A DNA stretch of 38,497 nucleotides from Thoreauomyces humboldtii (GCA_027596035.1 JADGJA010000134.1:1-38497); one strand, 5' to 3'. Shown: positions 20,696 to 34,282, counted from the first letter of the stretch. Numbers and translations: made by a program. The notes: generated by a model not told the origin, from the letters alone.

Positions 20696-23433
20696 TTAGT
20701 GCTCCTTTCTATCGGCAACACGCTTTTCCTGCAGGTAATCGTGGGCCTCTGAAAAAAAAAAGGCCAAGGGGTCAATAAAGCGAAGAGATAACAACAGCAT
20801 GGGAATGGCGCAGCTCACTTCTTAATCCGGAATCGTACTTGTTGGGCAGGTGATGCCACAGGAAGTTTGTCTTGAACTGGATGTTGCAGAAGAGCTCCTT
20901 GCTGGACCGTTCGACGAGGTAGTGAGGGAAGATGTCATCCACGTACTCGTTCCCGGTCAAACCTTCCTCTGTGACTTCGTCTTCCTTCGGGGGAGCCTTG
21001 GTCGAGGTAGATCGAACGCGGGAAGTCTTGTAAAGATAGAAGATGCTTCCCGGGATAAAAACCTTCGGGTGCTCGTTGGACTCTTTGAGCTCAGTGTGGT
21101 GGTTCGCCAAACGGATCATGCGCTCCTATGAAACAAACAAATCTGTGAGCTCAGAACGGGGAGATGGTGCACCAGATTTGTCTTACCTGCGTGCTGAGAC
21201 CCTTCTCGTTGAGAAGGCCGTGGGCGGTGATGATGAGGTCACGGAAGTCGCACACGGCACCCCAGCTGGCGCGAGGAACGATGTCGTTTTCGTTAACATA
21301 GTTGTCGATGAAAGGCTCGAATTCCTGGCAGAGCTCCGCATTCACGCAAGGAGGAGTGGCGATGTTATAACACTTCAACTTGAACTTGTCGTTGCCGCTA
21401 ATGTCGCGAAACTCCTGCAGATGTCCGCTGAGGATCATGGTGAAGAGGGAGGAGACTCCGGCGCCGAGCGAGTGTGCCGAAAGGTACACGGCGCTGCACT
21501 TGTACTGCTTTACCCAAGCTTTGATCTGGTCAAGGAAGTTGATCTCAAGGTACTGGGCGCAACGCAGGAAGCCGCGGTGGGCGTAGCCGTGGGAGAACGG
21601 CTCGTACTCGGCACAGACATCGACGATGCACTCGTGCAAGTTCTGGATAGCGCACGTTAGCACTGCATCGAAGCATTAACGTAATTCCAGGCATGCTTAC
21701 CCAAGTACCGCGGATCACAACAATGATAGCGTTTAGCTTGGGGTCACTATAACCGTCAAGCGTTGTCAGTTGTCATCGTGCAAGCCAATGGAAGAAATAG
21801 GCACGTCCTTACCGGCAGATGAAGAACTGTGGCTTGAAAAGTTCCAAGTTGAATTCCCACACGAGCATGTCGCTTTTGGCGAGCCCAAGGTGCTCACAGG
21901 CGGTGTTGGAATCCATCTTCGGTCGGAAGAAGTCCTTCAGGTAACCCTTTCCGTAGCCAAAGTAGTTTAGAATAAGGGATCCATACGACGCCATGGAGAA
22001 GTTGAGGAAGTAGCAAGCGATGCGGAGCTGGCGTTCATCCGTCACGATGTCATTTGTGCGCGGACTGATGGGTAAATGATGAGTTTGGGACCAACTGCAA
22101 AGAAAATACTAGGAACACGCACTTTGGGTGGTACTTTCCGTAGTACTTCTGCACAAAAAGCAGAGACCTGGCAAAGTCCCGCTTGTTGATCTTCCAGCCG
22201 GTGCCAAAGAAGGCAGAGGCCAATTCTCCGACCTCCTTCAGTCCCAAAAGCGTGTTCTCCGCAATCAAGCCCGCCTTCTTCTTCTTCTTCTGGCTCGAAG
22301 GGCCGCTGGCGGTGGTCCGCATGCTGATGACAGACCTGCTGTCATCGAAACTCTTGGACCTTTCGTACATGCTCTTGTCGTCGTCCTGAGCTTGCTTGTA
22401 GTACTCCATGAAAGACTCTGCGTCCGCCTGTTGCTCGGGGGTATCCATGGCCGAAACGTCCACGGCAAACCCGTCGGTATCCATACGTCGCATTCCATTG
22501 TGCAAGGAGGGCGTGGAATTGGCCAGCCCGCTGCTGATGCTCTGGTCGCGCTCCCGGTTGCTACGACGTCCGCCGATGAAGCTGAAGCCAATGGTGATCT
22601 CCCCGATGTCTTTTCCAGCAAGTTTCGGGTTGGTGTAAGCCTTTCGATGGTTCAGGGAATACGTGCTGAAGGATGCAGATCGATCAGATGGAAGTACGTG
22701 GTCACATACACCTCGAAAGAATCTTACTGTTCGATATCGCCAAGGACCTGCGGGAGGCGCGACAGCCTGATGTGGCAACGACCGATGTGCGATCCAAAGA
22801 AGCCGCCTTCGTAAATGTCGACCTTGAGATGGTCGAACAGGAGCGAGTGGTACGTGCAGTCGAACTTGTGCTTTGTTTCGCTGTGACCGCTGGGATAGGC
22901 TGCTGCCATCGTCTTGAACTTTCGGTGACGAAAGGAGAAGCGTACCACGACGTTCTTGATGGGCTTTGCAAGGGTGATGTTCTCGAGGTGCACCATCATC
23001 GTGCTAGGATGGTTGTCCCAAGAGAGTCCGTTGCTCTCCGTGGGCATGGTGGAAGGAGCAAAGATGGAGTTGGTGCGGCTTTTCCGTGCGGGAACAGAAG
23101 TGCTCTCAGGTTCCTGTGACTTTGTGATGGAAGCTGGCGTTGGAAAGTCCAGACCGTCAGCAAGCGAACGTTGCGGGGTACCGCGTGAAGAGCGTGGGAC
23201 TCACCAACGTAGAGCTTCTCCAAATCTTGAGGAGACATGGAGTCAAAGTCGAGGGTGGAGAAATCGACGGGTCCCTTACTGTTGCGGACGGCTTGCACAG
23301 TAGGGTGTTCTGGCACCTCTGGCTGCGAGTCTGGCTCTGCCACGAGAGCGCCCTTGCCCTTGAGGACGGCGGAGTTGCCTCCCTGAGGATCGGCATCGTC
23401 TCCCAAGTGAGTATCGGTAGCGACTGGAGACAT
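20696..23433 (-). CDS. C2 domain plus class-3 lipase (DAG lipase-like)
   Basis: Eight exons on the minus strand (23433-23205, 23133-22728, 22665-22123, 22064-21813, 21746-21701, 21642-21187, 21125-20819, 20748-20696) give 763 aa. After a variable N-terminus comes a C2-like beta domain (about 110-240), lacking the usual cluster of calcium-binding aspartates. A low-complexity Ser- and Lys-rich linker follows. The alpha/beta-hydrolase part starts near 475 with DPKLNAIIVVIRGTW, then GYAHRGF, the nucleophile elbow AHSLGAG (about Ser550) and NENDIVPR (about Asp612). This is the Lipase_3 signature, shared with sn-1 diacylglycerol lipases. It probably hydrolyses acylglycerols at a membrane brought in by C2. 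Substrate is inferred. The 3' splice site before the last exon has a pure T tract. The start at 23433 is the first ATG in frame; a 5' UTR intron upstream is possible. Confidence 0.85.
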
Positions 23434-23782
23434 TCTACCGTTTTCGTAAACGTGTTGAACGTATCGGTGGAGACTTTGTAAGTAGGTAAAATGGGAAGCC
23501 CGCAATGAGGGAGAATGGCGAGGGCGGCAGGTTGGGGGAAGGGGGTACGTTATAGGAGATGTCGCTTCACTCACCTTTTCCTCGTGCGCTCTCTCTTTTC
23601 CCTGCGGCAAGGCCAAGCGGCACCCTCCCACCCACCTTTCCTTCCTTCTTTGGACAGCCATGCATCGATATCTACTGTACTGTACTGCTCACCGCAATAC
23701 TGATATCTACTGCTCACCGCAATACTGCGTCGCCACGTAGAGGGCGCCACATAAAGAACTAAGTACTTGCTCAGGAAAGTCT
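23434..23782. other. Intergenic region upstream of the C2-lipase gene
   Basis: This holds the C2-lipase promoter and the 7-TM gene 3' flank, both minus strand. The only structure seen is a short direct repeat at 23667-23727. Confidence 0.5.
23667..23727. repeat. Tandem direct repeat upstream of the C2-lipase gene
   Basis: The 20-mer TACTGCTCACCGCAATACTG occurs at 23683-23702 and 23708-23727, a 25-bp period, and each copy is preceded by GATATCTAC. The first copy has a small internal TGTACTG insertion. It lies 230-300 nt above the lipase ATG. Confidence 0.85.
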
Positions 23783-25168
23783 CTATTTCTTTTCCAAGTC
23801 TGACATCGTGCCAGGAAGCTCTTCCACCAGGTTGTCATCGTACGCTGCGCTTTTTATGCTGCTCCTGGGAGGTTCGCTCGAGCCTTTGACGAGCATGGAG
23901 GACGCGTACCTCTCCGCCGTCGTCTGGCTCAGACTCCTGACTCTCGCCACGTCCGTGATGACCAGGTAAAGCTTCCAAGGCACGATCACCCGATTCAAGA
24001 CCCAGACAGCGTCCGCTCCCATGCTGATGTCCGAGTCACTGGGCGCCAGCATGTGCGAACAGTACCACACAACGTCGCCTCCCAGAAACAGGATCAGGCG
24101 GATCGTGTAGGCCACGAGAACGGCTCGGTCATCTCGAAGAAACGATCCTTGGCCCGCTTTCGATCCGCGCGAGGCGCGATGCACACTGTTGAAAGGCGAA
24201 ATGATATCAGCACGACGTCTCCCGAATGCCCAAACTCCATGTGTCTAACATCCAGAGCGAGTATCCGCACAGCAACACATCTAGAGTCGTTCGATACGCT
24301 GCAGCAACCCGCATCGTCAGATGTTGGCTTCGAGATACCAGCAGCCATATCATCGAGGGTACTTACCGAACGATAGGAACACAAGCCGATCGTCATACAC
24401 ATTGACTTCGTAATCAGCAGTGATGGTATAGGTGATGCATGCATCAAGCTCCTTGAGCAGCTCTAATATCAGAACGACGAAAACCGCAGCATAGCCAGCC
24501 ATCTCAGCCCTTTTTCCATATTGCTGACGGCCATTGGTACAATGTACTGATGAATAACTTAGTCTCACTCAGCTCAACCTGAACTCTCTGGACTCACATG
24601 AACGATGCTAGGGCTTACGCGTAGATAGAGGAGGACGCTCGCACACCACTCAGCGGAAGACGACAAAACTGCATCTACGTAAAAATACAATTGCGTTCCC
24701 CTTTTGCGACAGACATGATGTTAGCTTCGACGGTCGTCAAGCGGGCGTTCATTTCAGTACTTACTTGTAGCCGAAGAAAAAGGTGAGACTGGGTACATTG
24801 CACAGAATTCCCCAGGCTGTCTCGGTTAGAGTGAGTCCGATGGCGACCAAGAAGGTGATGAGTGTGGGTTTGTGTCTGGAAGAAGAACCATTGAGTTTTC
24901 GTGGCCTGGGACAGGATCCTCCCATCCATGCGCAAACTTACTGCAAGCTAGTGATTCGATCTCCAAGAAGTGCCATGATGAACACGTGAATGACCAGAGC
25001 CGACATCATGCCCACTTCCCAGACGTTATATGACGTGTCTATCGCTTGCGCCAGCAGGGCGGCCGTCGTGTTTGCAGCGCATTCGTCCCATAGTTGTTCC
25101 AGCTGAACCGTAAAGTTGAGATGAACTGCTTCGGTTATGTTGGCGATAACGTCGTCGCAGCCGGACAT
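23783..25168 (-). CDS. Seven-transmembrane protein of unknown function
   Basis: Six exons (25168-24942, 24875-24765, 24700-24619, 24523-24367, 24298-24250, 24185-23783) give 342 aa. The N-terminus has no signal peptide but carries three N-glycosylation sequons (NIT, NFT, NTT), so it probably faces outside. Seven hydrophobic segments follow, starting with VWEVGMMSALVIHVFIM and ending with VWVLNRVIVPWKLYLVI, then a short polar cytosolic tail. This resembles the many orphan 7-TM proteins of basidiomycetes, but I see no motif naming a ligand or G protein. Intron 2 must use an AAG acceptor to stay in frame. Intron 3 could start at GTAAGC (24618) or at GTGAGT (24597), a 7-residue difference. The gene faces DED1 across a 1-kb divergent promoter. 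Confidence 0.68.
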
Positions 25169-25462
25169 TGTGAATTGTTTTGCATGGATGCACGATTGCT
25201 TCTTTTCCGCCGGAACCGTAGCCAGTTCACCGTGTCAGTAAAAAACTCCGGATGGGAAAGGTGATCCTCTGGTTTTCGTTGCATTCCGACGCCCGTTCCT
25301 TTACCGAGTCACCTTGCACCCTGGATATGGGTTCTGCACTGACACGGCAAACTCCGCTCTCGAAAGCTCTCGAAAGCTGCTAACGCAGCATGATAGAATT
25401 ACAGTCTGCAGCCGAGATATTGCGCCCATCATGGACAGACGATAGCATTCCATCTTCGAAAA

Positions 25463-25472
25463 GAGACGTCTC
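25463..25472. promoter_or_regulatory. Palindrome GAGACGTCTC, second copy
   Basis: This is the identical 10-mer seen at 13232-13241, again in a divergent intergenic region, about 295 nt above the 7-TM gene ATG. The GACGTC core suggests a bZIP-type site. Confidence 0.35.
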
Positions 25473-25953
25473 ATTGCCATAGACAGCGAAACGCTTGGCA
25501 GTTCCAGGGTAAACTTGGATTTGGGTCAAATTTATATTGTTACTGCAAACGCAATCACCACGAGTATTTTGCAGGCTATCAGGTGCTTTGCCCTCCCATC
25601 GCGCCCATCTGAACCTGGTGCCTGCAGGTTAAGACATTGAGGAAAAACCATAGGGGAAAGGCGACCTCAAGCAAACGTACCTCACCGTACTGTCTGTACA
25701 TCCCGAGTAAGGCCAGGAGTAAGGGGGGACGAGTATCGACAGTTCTGACATGAGAAGCTGTGCCACTCACTTCACGTGACTTTTGCTCGAAAGGGACTCT
25801 TCGTTTTCCCTTGGTTTTCTTCTCGAGTGACGACGGGAGGGGCGATCCCTCGCGCTCCCTCTTTCCCTGGGTTTCGTGAGCGGGCGCGCGCGGCACACCA
25901 GAGGCAGGGGTTTCCTTTTTCTGGATTCCCGACCAAGGCTCTAAACAAGAAAA

Positions 25954-25976
25954 GGTGGTGGTGGTGGTGGTGGTGG
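25954..25976. repeat. (GGT)n trinucleotide microsatellite
   Basis: Seven full GGT units plus GG, followed by more G and shortly afterwards a run of ten A (25999-26008), lie about 230 nt upstream of the DED1 ATG. It is a simple repeat. Confidence 0.9.
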
Positions 25977-26202
25977 GGCAGGGGCAAGGAACAAGAAGAA
26001 AAAAAAAAGTGCTTCGGACTTTCTGCCGGGCCCCCCGCTGGGTCTCTCTCTGCATGTGGAACTCCCATAAACAGCGTCCCCTTCCCCACCCCCCTGTTGC
26101 CCATTTAGTCGCATCTTATAACTGCTACCCCCCGCATTCCATCCGCCTGTCCCCTCCCTATCTTATATTTAGAAAACAGAAAAGCATCTTTTCATCTTAA
26201 TC

Positions 26203-28231
<2,029 letters not shown>

Positions 28232-28641
28232 AATGTGTCTCCTCCTTCTCTTCTGCCTCGATTTCACTTTCGCAACGCATTACATCAGCAACAATCCACG
28301 CAACCATGAATCAAGGGAAAGAAGATGCAAAGAAAAACGACAACCATCCCCTTCCGGCTGCTTATCCCTTGGCGGGTCTGTACATTATTAGAGATCAGAA
28401 GCTGTGGCTTCGTTCCACTACATTGTACATATCCCGCTTTTTCGCCTGGTTCTCCTAATCTTATTCTGCTTTTTGGAGCAGTCGCTATTTTATTCTGATT
28501 CGTTCCTTTCTTGGGCTGTATTCATGGACTGACTGTGGCTCGTCGCTCCTTCAAATTGTTAATGGTGATGTCTATGCAACTGAATATGATTGACAAGCGT
28601 CTACGGAGGAGGTTGGTTGTGTGCTCGATAGCGAGACTAAT
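28232..28641. other. Convergent intergenic region
   Basis: The 3' flanks of DED1 (+) and seryl-tRNA synthetase (-) meet here. T-rich stretches near 28430-28560 may carry 3'-end signals. No gene is supported. Confidence 0.5.
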
Positions 28642-30411
28642 CTAAACGACCATTTGCTTGACGGCCTTAGCAATGTCTTCAGCTCCCTTGGCCTTGCCCT
28701 ATTCACATTAAGAACATCGTAAGAGACCCAATGAACAGATACAGTGGCGCGACTCGATTCAGAAATTCTCACCTTCTTAGCACCGGGAAGCTCCCTGACG
28801 AAAGGGAAGAAGGATTTTCCACCCATGTACTGCCTCAGAACGGGAGGGACCGTGACTCCCTCCTCGGTCTGCCAGTTTTCGAGCAAGCAGCAGATGGTGC
28901 GCTCCGTCGCGGTAAGGGTGCAGTTGAGAGCGTGGACGTACTTCTTCGTGGAATCGTTGAGCTTCTTCGCTCCGACGCGGATGTCCAGGAGTCGCGTCTG
29001 GTAGTCGGTGCAGTTGGAGCACGAGACGAGCTCCTTGTATTCGTTTTGGAAGGGGAACCAGGCCTCGAGGTCGTACTTTTTCGCGGCTGCGTTGTTGAGC
29101 GCGCCAGAGACGATCGAGATGACGTGGTAGGGGAGTCCAAGCTGCGAGAACATGGATGAGCGTCCTTTTTCGCCCGAACTTGCGCGCCGTCTTGGAATGG
29201 CAAGAGCCGGTGACTTACCGACTTGTAGAACTCTTCCGCGATGGCGATCATCTCCTCGTGCATCTCCCAGCTCTTCTCGGGGTCAGTCAGCACAAACTGC
29301 TCGACCTTCTCGAACTGATGCACGCGGAAGATTCCCCAGGTATCCCGACCGTGGGCTCCGGCCTCCTTTCGGAAGCAGGTGGACTGTCCGGCGTACTTTT
29401 TGGGCAGCTCGCGGTCGGGTTCCGTGAACCACTCTCCGGCGTGGAAAGCGCTGATGGGCTGCTCGCTAGTGGCGATAAGGTACTTTTCGTCACCCTCGTC
29501 GCCTTCACCTCCGAGTTTGTAGAGCGCTTCGTCGAACTCTTCCAGTTGAGCGGTCTTGGCCATCAGCTCCTTCTTCATGAAGAATGGAGTCCACAGCTTC
29601 GTGTAGCCTCGAGCCTCAAGGAAGTCGAGACCGTAGTGGATGAGAGCGAGGTTGAGGTCGACTCCGGGACCGGTCAAGAAGTATCCACGGTGGCCAGCAA
29701 CGTTGGTTCCTGAATGGCGAACTAGCGTGTCAGCGCGAACTCATTTCCCCCCATTCATCCAGAATGTCCAAACTCGATTTGCACCTCTCTGCGAATCGTA
29801 TCCCGCAATCCGCTCCAGGACCTCATGATGGCTGTAGAGTCCAACGACTCCCTTGATGTCCTTTCCTCCGAGCTTGTTCCTCTTCTCGATCTCTGCGGCC
29901 TCTGTCCGGCCCTCTGGCCACCACTTTCGGACGATCTCGTTATCCCGCTCGTCCTTCGAGTCCACTACACTGTCGGGCACCATGTTTCCGATGAGGTTGA
30001 GCCTTTGATTCAGGAACTTCTCCTTCTGATCCGAAATCTTGTTGGCCTCTGCCTTTTCGGTCTCTGCATCCGCTTTGCGCTGCTGAAGGGCAGCCCACTC
30101 TGGCGTGTCCTTCTTTTTCGCCTTTGCCAAGTCCTTGATTTCGGACCCAATGGAGTTGATTTTGCGGTTGATCTCATCGGCCACGAACCGGGCTGTAGAG
30201 AGAGAGAGAGAGAGAGAGAGAAGCATCAGTTGCGGAGATTTTCGTATCGAACGAAAGCAGGTCATTATGCACCCTTCTTCCAGTCATCGTCGAGAGCAAT
30301 GACCTCGTCCACAAGGGCAACGGCCTTGTCGCCTCCGCGCTTGCGCTGAGACTCTTTGACCAAATCGGGGTTTCCACCCTTGTCGGTTCGCAGGAGATTG
30401 ATGTCGATCAT
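28642..30411 (-). CDS. SES1: Seryl-tRNA synthetase, cytosolic
   Basis: This class II synthetase charges tRNA-Ser. Five exons (30411-30273, 30192-29785, 29709-29219, 29141-28773, 28698-28642) give 487 aa, the usual length. The N-terminus MIDINLLR and a long charged coiled-coil arm (about 50-110, rich in Lys/Glu/Ala) that contacts the tRNA are clear. Motif 1 is within [16 protein letters not shown], motif 2 is [22 protein letters not shown], cut short here as [14 protein letters not shown] for the key part, and motif 3 contains [14 protein letters not shown] lysine-rich end ([15 protein letters not shown]) closes the protein. No mitochondrial presequence is present. Intron 1 ends in a CT microsatellite directly before the acceptor. 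It shares a 329-nt divergent promoter, holding a telobox, with the PP2A-A gene. Confidence 0.96.
30197..30220. repeat. (AG)12 microsatellite inside SerRS intron 1
   Basis: On the gene strand this is CT repeated twelve times, ending immediately before the ACAG acceptor at 30193. It therefore sits in the position of the polypyrimidine tract. Confidence 0.95.
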
Positions 30412-30740
30412 TATGACGCTCTACAGCTGTTCGTGAATTGGTGCTGTTGGAACCGATCTCTTGCGTGCAGGCGGCAGTTGTGCCTTGCCCCAACCGAACC
30501 CAACCCTAACCCTTGGTCGAAAAACACGCTTCGCTCATCAGAGCAACCAGCAACCAGAAACCCGTAACCCGCCCGCCTCCCTCTCCCCGTCATCTCAACC
30601 CCAAACTCTTCAATCTCGAACAGCACGAAAGACAATCGACTCCGGTCTACGACACTAGTACCTACCTACTCCTCTCAGCATCGCGATCGCCGAACCTGCT
30701 GTGACACTTCGAAATCCTTGCTTCTCTTCCGCAGCCCGAC
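30412..30740. other. Divergent promoter of SerRS and PP2A-A
   Basis: This 329-nt region separates the two start codons. It holds the telomere-like AACCCTAACCC and a possible 5' UTR intron of PP2A-A from about 30659 (GTACCT) to 30734 (TTCCGCAG). Confidence 0.45.
30502..30512. promoter_or_regulatory. Telobox-like motif AACCCTAACCC
   Basis: The motif matches the ARCCCTAA site bound by Tbf1-type telomere-repeat factors at ribosomal protein and snoRNA promoters in yeasts. It lies about 90 nt above the SerRS ATG. Binding here is inferred. Confidence 0.35.
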
Positions 30741-33246
30741 ATGAGCGCCGCAGACGAGACTGACGAGACCCTCTACCCCATTGCCGTGCTGATTGACGAG
30801 CTGAAGCACGAGGATGCATCCCTGCGCGTAAACGCAGTCAGGCGTCTCTCGACGATCGCCCTTGCCCTTGGTCCCGAGCGAACTCGCGAGGAGCTCATCC
30901 CTTTTTTGGAAGGTAATGCAAAATCACGGGAGCTAGCGCGAGCGCGTAGTTGGCAATTAGGGCGTCGTGGACTTCTCGTGGGTTTGCCATTACAATGGGG
31001 AGCTCATACCCTCTTTCAACAGACTCTATTGACGACGAGGACGAGGTCCTTCTCGTACTCGCAGAGGAACTCGGAGGCTTCGTGGACCACGTAGGAGGAG
31101 CTCAGTTCGGCCATATCTTGCTGCCCACGTTGGAGACCCTTGCCGCTGTGGAAGAGACCGTCGTGCGAGACAAGGTACTCGTTTGGTTCAAATAGCGCGG
31201 GCTTTGTACGTTGTTCGGTCTCTGATTCACATCACTGCAGGCCGTCGAGTCAATCGCCAAGATCGGGGGGCTCCTGACGCAGCGCCAGATTGAGGAATCG
31301 TATATTCCAATGATCAAACGTCTATCCACTGGTGACTGGTTCACGAGCCGGACGAGTGCATGCGGTCTTTATGCTCCAGCGTACGCTTTGAGCTCCCCTG
31401 CGACGCAGGACGAACTCCGAAAGTAAATCATGCAACTAGATACATTTCCGGCCACTATCTAACTTCAAGTACTCCAGAATGTACATCCAGCTGTGCAACG
31501 ATGACACTCCCATGGTTCGCCGTGCTGCCGGAACGCACCTCGCGGTATGTGTGATGCCTCGCTCTCCAAACCGCGTGGAGCAACCCCGCTCAAATCTCAT
31601 TCTGTTTTTCAGAAACTGGCCAAGAAAGTTTCAAAGGAGCACGTTATCTCCGACATCATACCCCTTTTCCGTCAACTTGCTCTCGACGAGCAGGATTCCG
31701 TCCGTTTGCTTACTGTGGAGAGCTTGGTGGCAATCGCTGAAGTCCTGTCCCCGGAGGAAACGAAAGCCAGCATCTTGGAGCCCATGCGAGCCATGTGCGC
31801 AGACAAGTCATGGAGGGTCCGATACATGATCGCAGACAAATACGTGCAGGTTCGTAACTGCTCGCCCCTGAGCGACCAAGACTCTCGGAGTTCTCTGATA
31901 CTTTTCATTTTAGCTGGCAAATGCTGTTGGACCAGAAATCATTCGGGAAGACCTCATCTCTGCTTTCGTGACCTTGCTCAAGGACGCCGAAGCAGAGGTT
32001 CGGACCGCAGCGGCCGGTCAAGTGCCAGGTGCGAGGTTGTTTCGGCTGTTTATGGGAGAGGAAACCTACTGACGGGGCCCCGCTCATATTAGGGTTCGCG
32101 ATGCTGATTGACCAAGAGTCGGTCTTGCGTGAGATCCTGCCTTGTGTGAAGGAGCTTGTGAGCGACACCTCCGTACATGTGCGCTCTGCTCTCGCCACAC
32201 AGATCAGCGGGTTGGCTCCTTACCTGGGCAAGAACCAGTATGTCTAAATCTGGTCGTCATTTCCCGATGTGGTTATCCGGTGGCTTACTCTGACTTTTGC
32301 TAGCACCATTGAGCACTTGCTGCCTTTGTTCCTACAACTCCTCAAGGACGAGGCCTCCGAAGTTCGTTTGGCTATCATCTCCAAGCTTGACCGCGTGAAC
32401 GATGGTAAGCCTGTATAGAAGCAGATGTCATCTGGCTTGACTTCTTACCGACAGTTCTCCAGTCATCGGCATTGAGCTGCTGTCCCAGTCGCTCCTGCCT
32501 GCCATCATCGAGCTGCAAGAGGACAAGCAATGGCGAGTGCGACTTGCGATCATTGAAAACATCCCGCTACTGGCTAGCCAGCTTGTGAGTGACGGAGTTC
32601 GGACCGTCGCAAAATCTCCCCGATACTGACGCTTCCGCTCTTTAGGGCGTTGCGTTCTTCGACGAGAAGCTCGCTGAACTTTGCATGAACTGGCTCGGCG
32701 ACAGCGTCTTCTCTATCCGAGAGGCTGCCGCCATCAACCTGAAGAAGCTCACTGAAGTATTCGGCGTCGAGTGGGCACAACAAGCCATTATCCCTAAGAT
32801 CTTGGAAATGGCCATCCACGAAAACTACCTTTACCGAATGACTACCGTCTTTGCTCTGACCGTAAGGAAATTGGAGAATCAAGAGCCGTTGGTTGGTCTA
32901 TAATCGCTTACACCGGTTTCTCTCAGGCGATCGCATCGGCCGTGAACGGGGACGCCCTCCGTGACTTTATTCTACCCACCGTCATCACGCTTGCCGCTGA
33001 CCCGATCCCCAACATCCGCTTCAACGTCGCAAAGAGCTTCGAGCAGATCATTCCCCTTGCGAAGAAAGCCAACCTGACGTCTACCGTCAACGAGCAGATC
33101 AAGCCTGCTCTCGCGAAACTCTCGGACGACAGCGATCTGGACGTCAGATACTACGCAAAGCGTGCCGCCATCACCGCGTGGTATGTCCAGAAAACAAGCG
33201 GTTGAAACCGGAACATTGCCCTGACACGGATCTCTTCGTTTTTAGA
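30741..33246 (+). CDS. TPD3: PP2A scaffold subunit A (PR65/TPD3)
   Basis: This HEAT-repeat protein holds the PP2A catalytic and regulatory subunits together. Twelve exons: 30741-30912, 31023-31174, 31241-31422, 31478-31544, 31613-31849, 31914-32028, 32093-32237, 32304-32404, 32463-32584, 32646-32861, 32927-33180, then 33246. The result is 587 aa, matching human PR65 (589). Family landmarks are [83 protein letters not shown] [16 protein letters not shown], and NVAKSFEQI. The last intron (33181-33245) has GTATGT, CTGAC and TTTTTAG and splits the stop: TG at 33179-33180 joins A at 33246, ending the protein ...RAAITA. If it is retained, translation continues to 33205 and ends ...WYVQKTSG (595 aa). 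Identification is secure; the last step is inferred. Confidence 0.94.
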
Positions 33247-34238
33247 ACGCAGTGCATGCAAGTGGCAGCTTCCAGTTATTTATCTGGGGACCTTGCGGTG
33301 GCAGGGTGGTGGGGGAGTTATGGCGTGCTTTTGTGGAAAAGAAAAATACACGTTATCTTCTCGCTCAGGATCGCTCCTCACATCGATGCGACGTGTCCTC
33401 ATCGGTTATCGCGTTATCGCGACGCGTTTACGCGCTGAAATTTGCCCAATCGATTTTTTTTTGACCCATTGAGAAATGCTAGTGATCTTTCGAGGAATCC
33501 CCATAAACAGGGTCGTCGAGCCCCCATGCTCCTCGCGAGGGTTAGCATAGCATGCCAAGGGCATGACTAGAAGCGTAAGGGCTACTGAAGTTCAGGGAAG
33601 CTCGGGGGCTGCCTTTACGTGCGCCGGAATGACTGACTTTCAACTTCCCACGCAGGCGGGAGTCGGCACGCTTCAACAAACCACGAACAACATCGTACAG
33701 TCTCAGCGCGATTACTTCGGGAAACGTACTTGCTCGTGCGCGCCGTTGGAGTCCTGGAACGGTGGAATTCGCCCCCATCCAGATCAGCCCTATTCCTGCA
33801 GGTAGTCTTCGGACGTACAGTACTTCACCGCAGCATATCAAACATCTGATCCGCTAAAGGTCGAGTAGCTGGAATCGCACGGAACCGCATGACCCGTGAA
33901 TGCTACCCGCTCTTGACAATGGATCCGAGGAAGCCTGACCAGATGTGCATGTTTCAATACTCGAGCCCAGCTGTTCCTCGTGAGCTGTAGCAGCCCATGC
34001 TCTCTCCCCATACTCATTGAAAGAAGAGAGCCGAAACGTCTACCTGAGGTACTATGGTTTTCCAAACGCGAAGATATATGGACCTCCGACGCGATCTTGG
34101 TTATGTTTCCTGGTCTTGGCCATCGGAGTGATCGTAGTCGTGGCGCACCTCGCTTCCTCAAGCGACTCCTTATCGGAGTGTCAATACCAAAAGAGGACGC
34201 CAGGAACCTGACGGACACGGACTGATTTTGTTTCGAAA

Positions 34239-34282
34239 TCGATCTCGACCGGATATAAGCTTCGATCTCCACCGGATATGAG
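34239..34282. repeat. Two-copy 21-bp direct repeat
   Basis: Copies at 34239-34259 and 34262-34282 (TCGATCTCSACCGGATATRAG) differ at two positions. The period is 23 bp. No gene context explains it. Confidence 0.85.

Larger units (their letters stand above)
25169..26202. other. Divergent promoter region of the 7-TM gene and DED1
   Basis: This 1034-nt interval has a GACGTC palindrome, a 10-bp tandem repeat (GCTCTCGAAA at 25356-25375), a GGT microsatellite and pyrimidine-rich patches just before DED1, as is common above strongly expressed fungal genes. No coding sequence is supported. Confidence 0.5.
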
